A stretch of 64,000 bases of DNA, from positions 1-64,000 of the forward strand of contig CAKSQO010000003.1 of NCBI GenBank assembly GCA_934486615.1. Reading direction: 5' to 3'. Positions 8,135 to 16,674 of the stretch are shown here, piece after piece. The stretch comes from an uncultured Eubacteriales bacterium. Lineage in GTDB: Bacteria; Bacillota; Clostridia; Oscillospirales; Acutalibacteraceae. A program made the translations under genes and the position numbers. The notes under the pieces were generated by a model, which worked only from the letters and a program-made list of their open reading frames with translations, had not been told where the DNA came from and did not search any database. Every line of letters begins with the position of its first letter. Position 1 is the first letter of the stretch.

Positions 8135-9706
8135 TTGGACAAGGTTGCAGCCATTGAGCTGAGAGGAATAACCAAGACTTTCGGCAGCGTCGTCGCAAAC
8201 AAAAATGTCAGCCTGACCGTCAACAAGGGCGAGATACTCTCGATTCTCGGTGAAAACGGCAGCGGCAAGACCACGCTTATGAATATGATCTCGGGCATCT
8301 ACTTTCCCGACGCGGGCGAGATCTTTATAAACGGTGAAGAGGTCGTTATCCGCTCACCTAAGGACGCGTTCGGCTACGGCATCGGAATGATACACCAGCA
8401 TTTCAAGCTCGTCGATATATTCTCGGCGACCGAGAATATCGTGCTCGGGCTTAAGGAGGACGAGGGCTTCAACATCAAGCGCTCGGCCAAAAAAATCGCC
8501 GAGATAAGCGCCCAGTACGGCTTTGACATCGACCCGAACAAGAAGATTTACGAAATGTCCGTTTCGGAAAAGCAGACCGTTGAGATAATCAAGGTGCTCT
8601 ACCGCGGTGCCGACATTCTCATTCTCGACGAGCCGACCGCCGTGCTCACCCCGCAGGAGACGCAGAAGCTGTTTGCCGTGCTGCGCCGTATGCGCGACGA
8701 CGGCAAGGCCATAATCATCATCACCCACAAGCTGCACGAGGTGCTGTCGCTTTCCGACCGCGTCACCGTGCTGCGCAAGGGCGAGTACATAGGCACGGTC
8801 AACACGGGCGAGACAAACGAAAGCAGGCTGACCGAAATGATGGTCGGCAAGAAGGTAAGCCTCAACATCGAACACACGGAGCCGAAAAATCCGCAGGACA
8901 GACTTATTGTCAACAAGGTCAACTGCGTCAGCCGCGACGGCGTAAAGCTGCTTGACAACGTCAGCTTTACCGCGCGCTCGGGTGAAATTCTCGGTATCGC
9001 GGGCATCGCGGGCAGCGGCCAGCGCGAGCTGCTTGAGGCCATAGCGGGCCTGCAGCACCTCGACTCGGGCGAGATTCTCTACAACAACCCCAAGAGCGGC
9101 TCGACCGAGAATCTGCGCGACAAGACTCCGCTTCAGATACGCGAGCTTGGCGTCAGGCTGTCGTTCGTGCCCGAGGACAGACTCGGAATGGGACTTGTCG
9201 GCAGCATGGACATCGTCGACAATATGATGCTGCGCAGCTATCGCAAGGGCAACGGCTTCTTTTTGAACCGCAAGCGCCCGAAGGACCTTGCCGAGACAAT
9301 AATCGAGCAGCTTGAGGTCGCCACTCCGAGCGCTAACACCCCCGTCAGGAAGCTGTCGGGCGGCAACGTGCAGAAAGTCCTTGTCGGCCGCGAGATTTCC
9401 TCCGCGCCGACCGTACTTATGGCGGCATACCCCGTAAGAGGGCTTGACATCAACTCGTCATATATGATATACAATCTGCTTAATCAGCAAAAAGAGAAGG
9501 GCGTCGCCGTCATCTTCGTCGGGGAGGACCTTGACGTGCTGACCGAGCTGTGTGACCGGATCCTCGTTATCGGCTCGGGCCGCGTGACAGGCATTGTCGA
9601 CGGCGCAACCGCAACAAAAGAGGAGATCGGCCTGCTGATGACAAAGACCGAGACGGCTTCGGCCGAAAACACAGAAGTAAACGCCGAGGAGGGTGCGGAC
9701 AAATGA
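8135..9706 (+). CDS. ABC transporter ATP-binding protein (duplicated ATPase, nucleoside-type)
   Basis: The energising subunit of the BMP importer, with two fused ATPase domains. Domain 1 has Walker A GENGSGKTT near residue 43, a Q-loop, the signature-like SVSEKQ and Walker B ILILDEPTAVLTP. Domain 2 (from ~residue 255) has a degenerate Walker A (GIAGSGQRE), as usual in this RbsA/YufO-like class, and the signature LSGGN. The length, 523 residues, fits. The start is TTG at 8135, with AGGAGG eight bases upstream; no nearby ATG is suitable. Its stop overlaps the first permease gene by ATGA. Confidence 0.94.
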   Translation: MDKVAAIELRGITKTFGSVVANKNVSLTVNKGEILSILGENGSGKTTLMNMISGIYFPDAGEIFINGEEVVIRSPKDAFGYGIGMIHQHFKLVDIFSATENIVLGLKEDEGFNIKRSAKKIAEISAQYGFDIDPNKKIYEMSVSEKQTVEIIKVLYRGADILILDEPTAVLTPQETQKLFAVLRRMRDDGKAIIIITHKLHEVLSLSDRVTVLRKGEYIGTVNTGETNESRLTEMMVGKKVSLNIEHTEPKNPQDRLIVNKVNCVSRDGVKLLDNVSFTARSGEILGIAGIAGSGQRELLEAIAGLQHLDSGEILYNNPKSGSTENLRDKTPLQIRELGVRLSFVPEDRLGMGLVGSMDIVDNMMLRSYRKGNGFFLNRKRPKDLAETIIEQLEVATPSANTPVRKLSGGNVQKVLVGREISSAPTVLMAAYPVRGLDINSSYMIYNLLNQQKEKGVAVIFVGEDLDVLTELCDRILVIGSGRVTGIVDGATATKEEIGLLMTKTETASAENTEVNAEEGADK

Positions 9707-10797
9707 GTGCAGTTCACGAAAAAACCGCGCGCGAGCCGCTGTGCCACATCGTTAAGCGCAGTGCCGTGAGCCGCCGAAAGGCGCTGCTTATTCGCGCGAT
9801 AGCCGTTGCGGCCGCGCTCATCGTCAGCGCGCTGCTCATCGCCGTGCTTGCCAAGCTCAATCCTATCGAATTCTACAAGGCGATGGTCGAGGGCGCGTTC
9901 GGGACAAAGCGCCGCGTCTGGCTGCTCGTCTATAAAATGGCCGTTCTGCTTTGCATTTCGCTTGCCGTAACGCCCGCGTTCAAGATGCGATTCTGGAACA
10001 TCGGCGCGGAGGGACAGGTGCTCGTCGGAGGTCTTGCCACCGCAGCCGTTATGTTCTATTTCGGCGGCAAGATACCACTGCCCGCACTCTATATCCTGAT
10101 GACCGCCGCGGCTATCTTCGCAGGTATGCTCTGGGCGATGCTGCCCGCTATCTGCAAGGCGCAGTGGAACACGAACGAAACGCTGTTTACTCTAATGATG
10201 AACTACGTCGCCATTCAGCTTGTGTCGTTTTTTGTCAACACCTGGGTCACAAGCGCCACCGGTACGCTCCCGCCGATGTATGACTATGCGCTGCCGACTG
10301 TCGTCAACGACTGGCTGCTCAACATCGTTATTGTAGCCGTGATAACGGTCGCTATCTATATTTACCTGCGCTTTTCAAAGCACGGGTACGAGATAAGCGT
10401 CGTCGGCGAAAGTGAGAACACCGCCCGCTACATCGGCATCAACGTCAAAAAGGTCATCATCCGCACGATGATGCTTTCGGGTGCTCTGTGCGGCGTTGCG
10501 GGACTGCTGCTTGTCGGCGGTACGGACTACACCGTTTCCACCACCACCGCGGGAGGGCAGGGCTTCACCGCGATAATGGTGTCGTGGCTCGGCAAGTTCA
10601 ACCCGCTCGTCATGGTCGTCACTACCTTCCTCATCGTCTTTATGCAGGTCGGTGCAAACCAGGTCTCGAGCACCTTCCGTATCAACGACTCCATTTCCGA
10701 TATAATTACCGCGGTCATACTGTTCTTCATCATCGGCTGCGAGTTCTTCATCAACTACAAGATAGTCTTCCGCAAATCTGCTAAGGAGGTCAAGTGA
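9703..10797 (+). CDS. ABC transporter permease 1 (nucleoside-type, BPD_transp_2)
   Basis: A membrane permease of 364 residues. After a basic ~25-residue cytoplasmic N-terminus come about eight to nine hydrophobic helices. The segment FWNIGAEGQVLVGGLAT is characteristic of the YufP-type permease of BMP importers, as is the EAA-like cytoplasmic region around GESENTARYIGINVKK. It pairs with the next permease to form the channel. Translation is coupled to the ATPase by an ATGA overlap and to permease 2 by TGATG. Confidence 0.93.
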   Translation: MSAVHEKTAREPLCHIVKRSAVSRRKALLIRAIAVAAALIVSALLIAVLAKLNPIEFYKAMVEGAFGTKRRVWLLVYKMAVLLCISLAVTPAFKMRFWNIGAEGQVLVGGLATAAVMFYFGGKIPLPALYILMTAAAIFAGMLWAMLPAICKAQWNTNETLFTLMMNYVAIQLVSFFVNTWVTSATGTLPPMYDYALPTVVNDWLLNIVIVAVITVAIYIYLRFSKHGYEISVVGESENTARYIGINVKKVIIRTMMLSGALCGVAGLLLVGGTDYTVSTTTAGGQGFTAIMVSWLGKFNPLVMVVTTFLIVFMQVGANQVSSTFRINDSISDIITAVILFFIIGCEFFINYKIVFRKSAKEVK

Positions 10798-11753
10798 TGA
10801 TTACATTCCTTATCAGTGCTATCAGAATCGGTATGTCGTTTCTGTTCGGCTCAACGGGCGAGACGATAACCGAGAAGTCGGGTCACCTGAACCTCGGCAT
10901 ACCGGGAATCATGTGCGTCGGAGCGGCTTCGGGCTGCGTGGCCGAGTCGGTCTATTCAAACTCCGTCGGCGGAATTGAGAACCTCAACCCCGTACTCGCC
11001 GTAATAATCCCGATTCTGGCTGCGTTCATCGGCGGCTCGCTTCTGGGACTTATCTACAGCTTTCTGACCGTCACCCTGCGTGCAAATCAGAACGTCACGG
11101 GTCTTGCGCTGACGACGTTCGGTGTGGGCACGGCCGACTATATGGTCGCGCAGGTCAAGAGCGCGTCCTATTCGCAGGCAAGCCGCTTCTTCACCGCGAC
11201 TCTGCCGTTTGCCGATAAGCTCGGCCCTGTCGGCAAGCTGCTGTTTTCCTACGGCGTGCTCGTCTGGCTTGCGATAATCATCGCCGTCGTCAGCTCGTTC
11301 GTGCTTTCGCGCACCAAGGTCGGACTTCAGCTGCGCGCCGTCGGTGAGAATCCCGCCACGGCGGACGCTGCGGGCATAAACGTCAGCCGCTACCGCTACG
11401 TCGCCACCCTCATCGGCAGCGGAGTTGCAGGCCTCGGCGGCCTGTGCTACATTATGGATAACTTAAACGGCAGCTGGGAGTACTCGATCGACGCGATCGG
11501 CTGGCTCGCCATCGCTCTCGTTATTTTCACACTCTGGAAGCCGAACCTCGGCATCGTCGGCTCGATAATCTTCGGCGCGCTCTACACCGCGTCGAGCTAT
11601 ATCCACGGCGTCAGCTTCAGCGATAAAGCGCTTATCAAGATGCTGCCGTACGTCGTTACGATAATCGTGCTTGTCATAATCAGTATGCTCAAGCGCCGCG
11701 AGTATCAGCCGCCCGCAAGCCTCGGCCTGTCCTACTTCCGCGAGGACAGATAA
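10797..11753 (+). CDS. ABC transporter permease 2 (nucleoside-type, BPD_transp_2)
   Basis: The second channel subunit, 318 residues from ATG 10797. An in-frame GTG at 10794 is also possible, but the ATG gives a TGATG overlap with permease 1. The early conserved motif STGETITEKSGHLNLGIPG is typical of the YufQ-type partner permease. A cytoplasmic motif AVGENPATADAAGINV follows near residue 185. About eight membrane helices are visible. It is the last gene of the operon and is followed by a strong terminator. Confidence 0.93.
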   Translation: MITFLISAIRIGMSFLFGSTGETITEKSGHLNLGIPGIMCVGAASGCVAESVYSNSVGGIENLNPVLAVIIPILAAFIGGSLLGLIYSFLTVTLRANQNVTGLALTTFGVGTADYMVAQVKSASYSQASRFFTATLPFADKLGPVGKLLFSYGVLVWLAIIIAVVSSFVLSRTKVGLQLRAVGENPATADAAGINVSRYRYVATLIGSGVAGLGGLCYIMDNLNGSWEYSIDAIGWLAIALVIFTLWKPNLGIVGSIIFGALYTASSYIHGVSFSDKALIKMLPYVVTIIVLVIISMLKRREYQPPASLGLSYFREDR

Positions 11754-11765
11754 GAAAAAAGCCCG

Positions 11766-11805
11766 AACCGCCCGCTCTCTTTTAATGGGAGCGGGCGGTT
11801 TTGCC
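11766..11805 (+). terminator. Terminator of BMP transporter operon
   Basis: The arms AACCGCCCGCTC (11766-11777) and GAGCGGGCGGTT (ending 11800) form a 12-bp GC-rich stem followed by T-rich sequence. Confidence 0.85.
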
Positions 11806-11822
11806 GTTTTACGGCGTGCGTC

Positions 11823-11986
11823 GGCTCTTTAAATGCACGGTGCCTGCGGGCCGCTTCTGCGGCGGCTCTTTAAATGCGCGGCGCCTGCGGGTCGCTGCGG
11901 CGGCGGCTCTTTAAATGCACGGCTCTTGACGGTCGCTGGTGCGGCGGCTCTTTAAATGCACGGTGCCTGCGGGCCGCTTCTGCGGC
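11823..11986 (+). repeat. Four tandem copies of a 41-bp repeat
   Basis: Copies begin at 11823, 11864, 11905 and 11946, each with GGCTCTTTAAATG. Copies 1 and 4 are identical over 41 bases; copies 2 and 3 diverge in the GC-rich half. The array lies between the BMP operon terminator and cotJA. No open frame or strong promoter was recognised in it. The rest of the 350-base gap holds nothing else recognisable. Confidence 0.9.
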
Positions 11987-12103
11987 GGCCCTCACGCCGC
12001 CGAAAGCGGGCGCATAAGATGTTATCGGGTCGTCCGAAGCCGGGCGGCCGATACTTTAATCACACCTTGCCCGAGAGGACAAACGAATCGGAGAGTGCAT
12101 ATA

Positions 12104-12301
12104 ATGGATAATAACTGCTTAGCGCGGCCGTCTATGCCCGCCACGGCAGGCGCGCAGCCGATAGAGAACGCGGTGCTCGCGATGGCCTACGTCCCGATGC
12201 AGGACTTCGGCGCGCTTTACGACGAGGGCGACGCGCTTTCGGCGGGAACGCTGTTCCCCGAACTCGACAAGCCGTTTTGCGGAAAGGAGGCCGCCCGATG
12301 A
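12104..12301 (+). CDS. cotJA: Spore coat-associated protein CotJA
   Basis: A 65-residue protein matching CotJA of the inner spore coat. The diagnostic part is QPIENAVLAMAYVPMQDF followed by the DALSAGTLFPELDKPF segment. I take ATG 12104, preceded by CGGAGAG, because an upstream extension of the frame runs into repetitive DNA. The last codons overlap cotJB by ATGA. In Bacillus, cotJABC is made in the mother cell under SigE; no convincing SigE promoter could be assigned here. Presence of the set marks a spore-forming lineage. Confidence 0.9.
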   Translation: MDNNCLARPSMPATAGAQPIENAVLAMAYVPMQDFGALYDEGDALSAGTLFPELDKPFCGKEAAR

Positions 12302-12558
12302 GCAGAGCCGAAATGCTGCGCAGGCTTTCGGCCGCGCAGTTCGCCGCATGGGAGACGCACCTGTTTCTGGACACCCACCCGGACGACGCGGCCGCGCAGG
12401 CCGAGCATATCCGCTACCGCGAGCAGGCGAACGCGCTTTTGCGCAAATTTGAGGAGAAGTTCGGACCTTTGACCACAGCCGACGTTTACGGTGATAAGCG
12501 CTTTGAGTGGCTTTCGTCGCCGTGGCCGTGGGAAGTCGACAGGGAGGGCGACCGCTGA
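12298..12558 (+). CDS. cotJB: Spore coat protein CotJB
   Basis: An 86-residue protein of the CotJB family. It shows the typical helical start (RAEMLRRLSAAQFAAWETHL), a LDTHP motif, and the conserved C-terminal WPWE near residue 80. ATG 12298 overlaps the cotJA stop (ATGA), and its own stop overlaps cotJC (TGATG), so the three are translationally coupled. The longer upstream frame is not needed. CotJB probably helps CotJC assemble into the coat; its biochemical role is not known. Confidence 0.92.
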   Translation: MSRAEMLRRLSAAQFAAWETHLFLDTHPDDAAAQAEHIRYREQANALLRKFEEKFGPLTTADVYGDKRFEWLSSPWPWEVDREGDR

Positions 12559-13166
12559 TGTTTGTTTATGAGAAAAAGCTGCAGTACCCCGTCAGGATAA
12601 CGAATCCGAACCCCGCGCTCGCAAAGCTGATAATCTCGCAGTACGGCGGCCCCGACGGCGAGCTCGGAGCAAGCCTGCGCTATTTAAGCCAGCGCTTCTC
12701 GATGCCCTATAACGAGCTTAAAGGCTTGTTGACGGACATCGGCGTCGAGGAGCTTTCGCATCTGGAAATGGTCGGGTCGATAGTTTATCAGCTGACGCGC
12801 GGCCTGACCGAGGAGGAAATTCAGAAGCAGGGCTTCGCCGACTACTTTGTCGACCACACGACGGGAGTGTACCCGCAGGCGGCGTCGGGAGCGCCGTTCA
12901 CCGCAGCCTATATCGGCGTAAAGGGCGACCCGATAACCGATTTGCATGAGGATCTGGCCGCCGAGCAGAAGGCGCGCACGACCTATGACAATATCCTGCG
13001 CTTCTGCGACGATCCCGACGTGCGCGACCCGATACGCTTTTTGCGGCAGCGGGAGCTTGTGCATTATCAGCGTTTCGGCGAGGGCCTGCGTGCGCTTCGG
13101 GATAAGCTCGACTCGCGAAACTTCTACGCGTTCAATCCTGCGTTTGATAAGAAGAAAAACCAATGA
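12558..13166 (+). CDS. cotJC: Spore coat protein CotJC (manganese catalase-like)
   Basis: A 202-residue coat protein homologous to the ferritin-like manganese catalases. The start MFVYEKKLQYPVRI and the four-helix pattern with metal-ligand candidates are visible: GGPDGELGASLRYLSQR, GVEELSHLEMVG (Glu and His) and LAAEQKARTTYDNIL then the RELVHYQRFGE helix (Glu and His). The start ATG 12558 overlaps the cotJB stop (TGATG). It may destroy peroxide in the coat, as suggested for the family. A strong terminator lies ~105 bases downstream. Confidence 0.94.
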   Translation: MFVYEKKLQYPVRITNPNPALAKLIISQYGGPDGELGASLRYLSQRFSMPYNELKGLLTDIGVEELSHLEMVGSIVYQLTRGLTEEEIQKQGFADYFVDHTTGVYPQAASGAPFTAAYIGVKGDPITDLHEDLAAEQKARTTYDNILRFCDDPDVRDPIRFLRQRELVHYQRFGEGLRALRDKLDSRNFYAFNPAFDKKKNQ

Positions 13167-13273
13167 AAACCTCCGTTCGCGTCATTCAATGCGGTATTTT
13201 CCGTAAAGCCCGTGTAATTTAATGCGAAAAATCGCGAAAAGCCCGCACTGAACTGCACAAAACGAGTGCAGCC

Positions 13274-13306
13274 AAAAGCCGCCCGACGGGCTGTCGGGCG
13301 GCTTTT
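13274..13306 (+). terminator. Terminator of cotJ operon
   Basis: A perfect 14-bp stem, AAAAGCCGCCCGAC / GTCGGGCGGCTTTT, with a 5-base loop. Confidence 0.9.
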
Positions 13307-13488
13307 GCATATTTATGCGCATAATATGCAAGTGCCGCTGTCACTTTTGCATAAACGACGGGTAAAATTCGCCGAAAAGCTTGTCGCAAACGGCGAATAT
13401 TAAAAAATCTCCGTATTTTGCTTGCATAAACATTCACGGTATGCTAATATAAATGCATAAACAAAACAAATCGCTGCAATTTATTGCA
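13306..13488 (+). promoter_or_regulatory. ARG-box-like operator cluster upstream of argG
   Basis: Several sites resemble the ArgR/AhrC operator half-site pattern (TGCAT-N4-ATGCA/ATTCA): TGCATATTTATGCG at 13306-13319, GCGCATAATATGCA at 13317-13330, TGCATAAACATTCA at 13423-13436 and TGCAATTTATTGCA at 13475-13488. The third overlaps the -35 of the argG promoter and the fourth lies in the leader, as expected for arginine repression. Assignment to ArgR is inference. Confidence 0.6.
13422..13450 (+). promoter_or_regulatory. argGH promoter (SigA, extended -10)
   Basis: TTGCAT (13422-13427), a 17-bp spacer and TAATAT (13445-13450) preceded by TGC. An ARG-box-like palindrome covers the -35. Confidence 0.75.
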
Positions 13489-13510
13489 TAATTAAACGGA
13501 GGTAATCAAA

Positions 13511-14737
13511 ATGGCAGACAAGAAATACAAGAAGATAGTCCTCGCTTATTCGGGCGGACTTGACACCTCGATAATCATTCCGTGGCTCAAGGAGAACTAC
13601 GGCAACCCCGAAATCATCGCTGTTTCCGGCAATGTCGGACAGGCCGACGAGCTTGAGGGCCTTGAAGAAAAGGCGCTCAAGACCGGCGCAAGCAAGCTTT
13701 ACGTCGAAGATCTGACCGACGAGTTTGTCAACGACCTCATCATTCCGACCGTTCAGGCAGGCGCGAAGTACGAGGACTATATGCTCGGCACCGCGCTCGC
13801 TCGTCCGATAATCGGTAAGAGACTGGCAGAGATAGCCATTGCCGAGGGCGCCGACGCCATCTGCCACGGCTGCACGGGCAAGGGCAACGACCAGGTTCGC
13901 TTTGAGCTGGCAATCAAGGCTTTCGCCCCGAATATGCCGATAATCGCTCCGTGGAGAGAGTGGGACATCAAGTCGCGTGAGGAAGAGATCGACTACGCCG
14001 AGGCGCACAACGTCCCGCTGAAGATAAACCGCGAGACCAACTACAGCAAGGACAAGAATATGTGGCATCTGTCGCACGAGGGACTCGACCTTGAGGACGT
14101 CGGCAACGAGCCGCTTTACGAAAAGGAAGGCTTCCTCGAGATGGGAGTCAGCCCCATCGACGCTCCCGACGTTCCGACCTACGTCACCCTCGAGTTTGAG
14201 CAGGGCAAGCCGGTTGCTGTTGACGGCGAGAAGATGAGCGCGAAGGATATTATCCTCAAGCTCAACGAGCTTGGCGGCGCAAACGGAATCGGCCTGCTCG
14301 ACATCGTCGAGAACAGACTGGTCGGCATGAAGTGCCGCGGCGTTTACGAAACTCCCGGCGGAGCTGTTCTCTACGCGGCTCACAACTACCTTGAGACCCT
14401 CTGTCTTGACAAAATGACCATGCACAAGAAACAGGAGCTTGCCATCACCTTCGCCGACCTGCTCTACAACGGCCAGTGGTACACTCCGCTGAGAGAGGCG
14501 CTCTCCGCTTTCGTCACCAAGACGCAGGAGCACGTCACGGGCAAGGTCAAGCTCAAGCTCTACAAGGGCAACATCATCAAGGCGGGCGCGTGGAGCGACT
14601 GGTCGCTCTATTCAGAGGAGATCGCGACCTTCAGCGAGGATCACGTCTATAACCAGAAGGACAGCGCGGGCTTCATCAACCTGTGGGGTCTGCCGATCTC
14701 GGTTCAGGCGCAGGTAAACAAGAAAAACAGCAAGTAA
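13511..14737 (+). CDS. argG: Argininosuccinate synthase
   Basis: Condenses citrulline and aspartate with ATP to form argininosuccinate, the penultimate step of arginine synthesis. The N-terminal PP-loop AYSGGLDTS binds [16 protein letters not shown] and [11 protein letters not shown] are family hallmarks. The length, 408 residues, is normal. The ATG has a GGAGG ribosome site in ACGGAGGTAATC. argH follows after 10 bp, so this is an argGH operon under the putative ArgR-controlled promoter upstream. No other arg genes occur in the window. Confidence 0.97.
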   Translation: MADKKYKKIVLAYSGGLDTSIIIPWLKENYGNPEIIAVSGNVGQADELEGLEEKALKTGASKLYVEDLTDEFVNDLIIPTVQAGAKYEDYMLGTALARPIIGKRLAEIAIAEGADAICHGCTGKGNDQVRFELAIKAFAPNMPIIAPWREWDIKSREEEIDYAEAHNVPLKINRETNYSKDKNMWHLSHEGLDLEDVGNEPLYEKEGFLEMGVSPIDAPDVPTYVTLEFEQGKPVAVDGEKMSAKDIILKLNELGGANGIGLLDIVENRLVGMKCRGVYETPGGAVLYAAHNYLETLCLDKMTMHKKQELAITFADLLYNGQWYTPLREALSAFVTKTQEHVTGKVKLKLYKGNIIKAGAWSDWSLYSEEIATFSEDHVYNQKDSAGFINLWGLPISVQAQVNKKNSK

Positions 14738-14747
14738 GGAATTTTCA

Positions 14748-16121
14748 ATGGATAAAATGTGGGCAGGGCGCTTCTCAAAGGCGCTCGACAAGCAGGCGGA
14801 CGATTTCAACTCGTCAATTCACTTTGACTCGCGAATGTACAGGCAGGATATAACCGGCTCGATGGCGCACGCGGCTATGCTTGCAAAGCAGGGCATAATC
14901 GCGCCCGCCGACGCGGAGACTATCATCGCGACCCTCGGCGATATTCTAAGCGATATTTCCGACGGTAAGCTGCAGATAGATATGAACGCCGAGGACATTC
15001 ATATGTTTGTCGAGGCGGAGCTTACAAAGCGCATAGGCGACACGGGCAAGCGCCTGCACACCGCCCGCAGCCGCAACGACCAGGTAGCGCTTGATCTGCG
15101 GCTGTGGCTGCGCGATGAGGCGGGCGACATCGTCGCCGGGCTTAAAAAGCTGCTCAGATCAATCGTCGCACAGGCGGAGAAAAACAAGGACTCCGTCATG
15201 CCCGGCTACACCCATTTGCAGCGCGCGCAGCCGATAACCTTTGCGCATCATATCCTCGCCTACGCGATGATGTTCGCACGCGACATCGACCGCATAAACG
15301 ACGCGGTCAAGCGTATGAACGTGTCGCCGCTCGGCTCGTGCGCCCTCGCGGGCACGACCTATAACACCGACCGCGCCTTTGTCGCCGAAAAGCTGCAGAT
15401 GGACGGCTGCTCGCTCAACAGCATCGACGGCGTGAGCGACCGCGACTTCTGCGTCGAGCTGCTGTCGGCTTTTGCTACCGTGATGATGCACCTGTCGCGC
15501 TTTTCGGAAGAAGTCATACTCTGGTCGAGCTGGGAGTTCAGGTTCGTCGAGCTTGACGACTCCTACACGACAGGCTCAAGCATAATGCCGCAGAAGAAAA
15601 ACCCCGATATCGCCGAGCTTGTGCGCGGCAAAACGGGGCGCGTTTACGGCGACCTGATGGCTATGCTGACCGTGCTCAAGGGCATACCGCTTGCGTACAA
15701 CAAGGATATGCAGGAGGACAAGGAGGCTGTGTTCGACGCGGTCGACACGCTCAAGCAGTGCCTGAACGTGTTCCCGCCGATGATCGACACCATGCGCACC
15801 TTGCCGGAGAATATGCTCGCCGCCGCGCGCAAGGGCTTCATCAACGCGACCGACCTCGCGGACTACCTCGTCAGGAAGGGACTGCCGTTCCGCTCGGCGT
15901 ACAAAGCCGTCGGTCAGATCGTCGGCCGCTGCGCCGCGGAGAACAAGACCCTCGAGGAGCTGCCTGTCGAGACGTACAAGGAGTACTCCGACCTGTTCGA
16001 GAGCGATCTGTACGAGGCGATAGACCTCGTCAACTGCGTCAGGACCCGCATATCCGCGGGCGGCACGGGCCCCGACTCGGTCGAAGCGCAGATTGCCTTT
16101 GTCAAGAGCCTGCTTGATTAA
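14748..16121 (+). CDS. argH: Argininosuccinate lyase
   Basis: Cleaves argininosuccinate to arginine and fumarate. A 457-residue member of the fumarase/aspartase superfamily, it begins MWAGRFSKALDK, carries the HTARSRNDQV motif near residue 105, the catalytic His in YTHLQRAQPITFAHH, and the superfamily signature GSSIMPQKKNP near residue 280. It is the second gene of the argGH operon and ends at a hairpin terminator. Confidence 0.97.
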   Translation: MDKMWAGRFSKALDKQADDFNSSIHFDSRMYRQDITGSMAHAAMLAKQGIIAPADAETIIATLGDILSDISDGKLQIDMNAEDIHMFVEAELTKRIGDTGKRLHTARSRNDQVALDLRLWLRDEAGDIVAGLKKLLRSIVAQAEKNKDSVMPGYTHLQRAQPITFAHHILAYAMMFARDIDRINDAVKRMNVSPLGSCALAGTTYNTDRAFVAEKLQMDGCSLNSIDGVSDRDFCVELLSAFATVMMHLSRFSEEVILWSSWEFRFVELDDSYTTGSSIMPQKKNPDIAELVRGKTGRVYGDLMAMLTVLKGIPLAYNKDMQEDKEAVFDAVDTLKQCLNVFPPMIDTMRTLPENMLAAARKGFINATDLADYLVRKGLPFRSAYKAVGQIVGRCAAENKTLEELPVETYKEYSDLFESDLYEAIDLVNCVRTRISAGGTGPDSVEAQIAFVKSLLD

Positions 16122-16135
16122 AAAACTCCAATAAA

Positions 16136-16185
16136 CGGCGCGCCGAAATGCTGGACATTCAGCTGCTTGAAGCGCGCCGCTTTTT
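16136..16185 (+). terminator. Terminator of argGH
   Basis: CGGCGCGC (16136-16143) pairs with GCGCGCCG (16172-16179), and a T5 run follows. The loop is long (28 bases) with minor internal pairing. Confidence 0.6.
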
Positions 16186-16199
16186 GCGCTTTAAAACCG

Positions 16200-16228
16200 T
16201 TGCAAATGCGCGCTCGGTTTGGTATAAT
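16200..16228 (+). promoter_or_regulatory. Promoter-like element upstream of repeat array
   Basis: TTGCAA (16200-16205), a 17-bp spacer and a perfect TATAAT (16223-16228). It could drive cwlD from a distance, together with the TATAAT copies carried by the repeats. Confidence 0.55.
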
Positions 16229-16343
16229 ATCCACAGAAAGGCTTGCTGTGCAAGCCTTTACGGCTGTCGCCTTTCCGTGCTGCGCACGACTGTGGTATTG
16301 ACGGCCTCGCAAAAATGCCCTTGCAAGCAAGCATTTTTGCTTC

Positions 16344-16612
16344 GTGGTATAATAACCTCACGGCGTTAGCGGCAGTAAAACTGCCGACGCCTGATAAACA
16401 CAAGAACGGCCAAAACAAAATCCTATCGGATTTTGAACGGCTGCGCCGTTTACGGAGCTTACGCTCCGCTTTTGTGGTATAATAACCTCACGGCGTTAGC
16501 GGCGGTAAACCGCCGACGCCTGAGAGAACATTGAACGGCCAAAACAAAATCCTATCGGATTTTGAACGGCTGCGCCGTTTGCGAAGCTTGCGCTCCGCTT
16601 TTGTGGTATAAT
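16344..16612 (+). repeat. Tandem ~130-bp repeats carrying extended -10 elements and hairpins
   Basis: Two near-identical units start at 16344 and 16474 (periods 130 and 129), and a third partial start, GTGGTATAAT, lies at 16603. Each unit begins with TGGTATAAT (an extended -10). Each holds a chain of small hairpins: GGCGT...ACGCC, CAAAATCC/GGATTTTG, AACGGC/GCCGTT and CGGAGC/GCTCCG. The unit fills the gap between argH and cwlD; no coding potential was recognised. Confidence 0.9.
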
Positions 16613-16674
16613 TAAATGCAGAGCGCGTTATAGCGCACGCCGCCTCCGGCATATACTGCTTTGAGGTGAGTTTT

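Noticed and set aside
12098..12105. CATATAAT matching the SigE -10 pattern before cotJA
   Set aside because: It sits between the ribosome site and the ATG, so transcription would begin inside the coding region; treated as coincidence. CATAAGAT at 12013-12020 has no matching -35.
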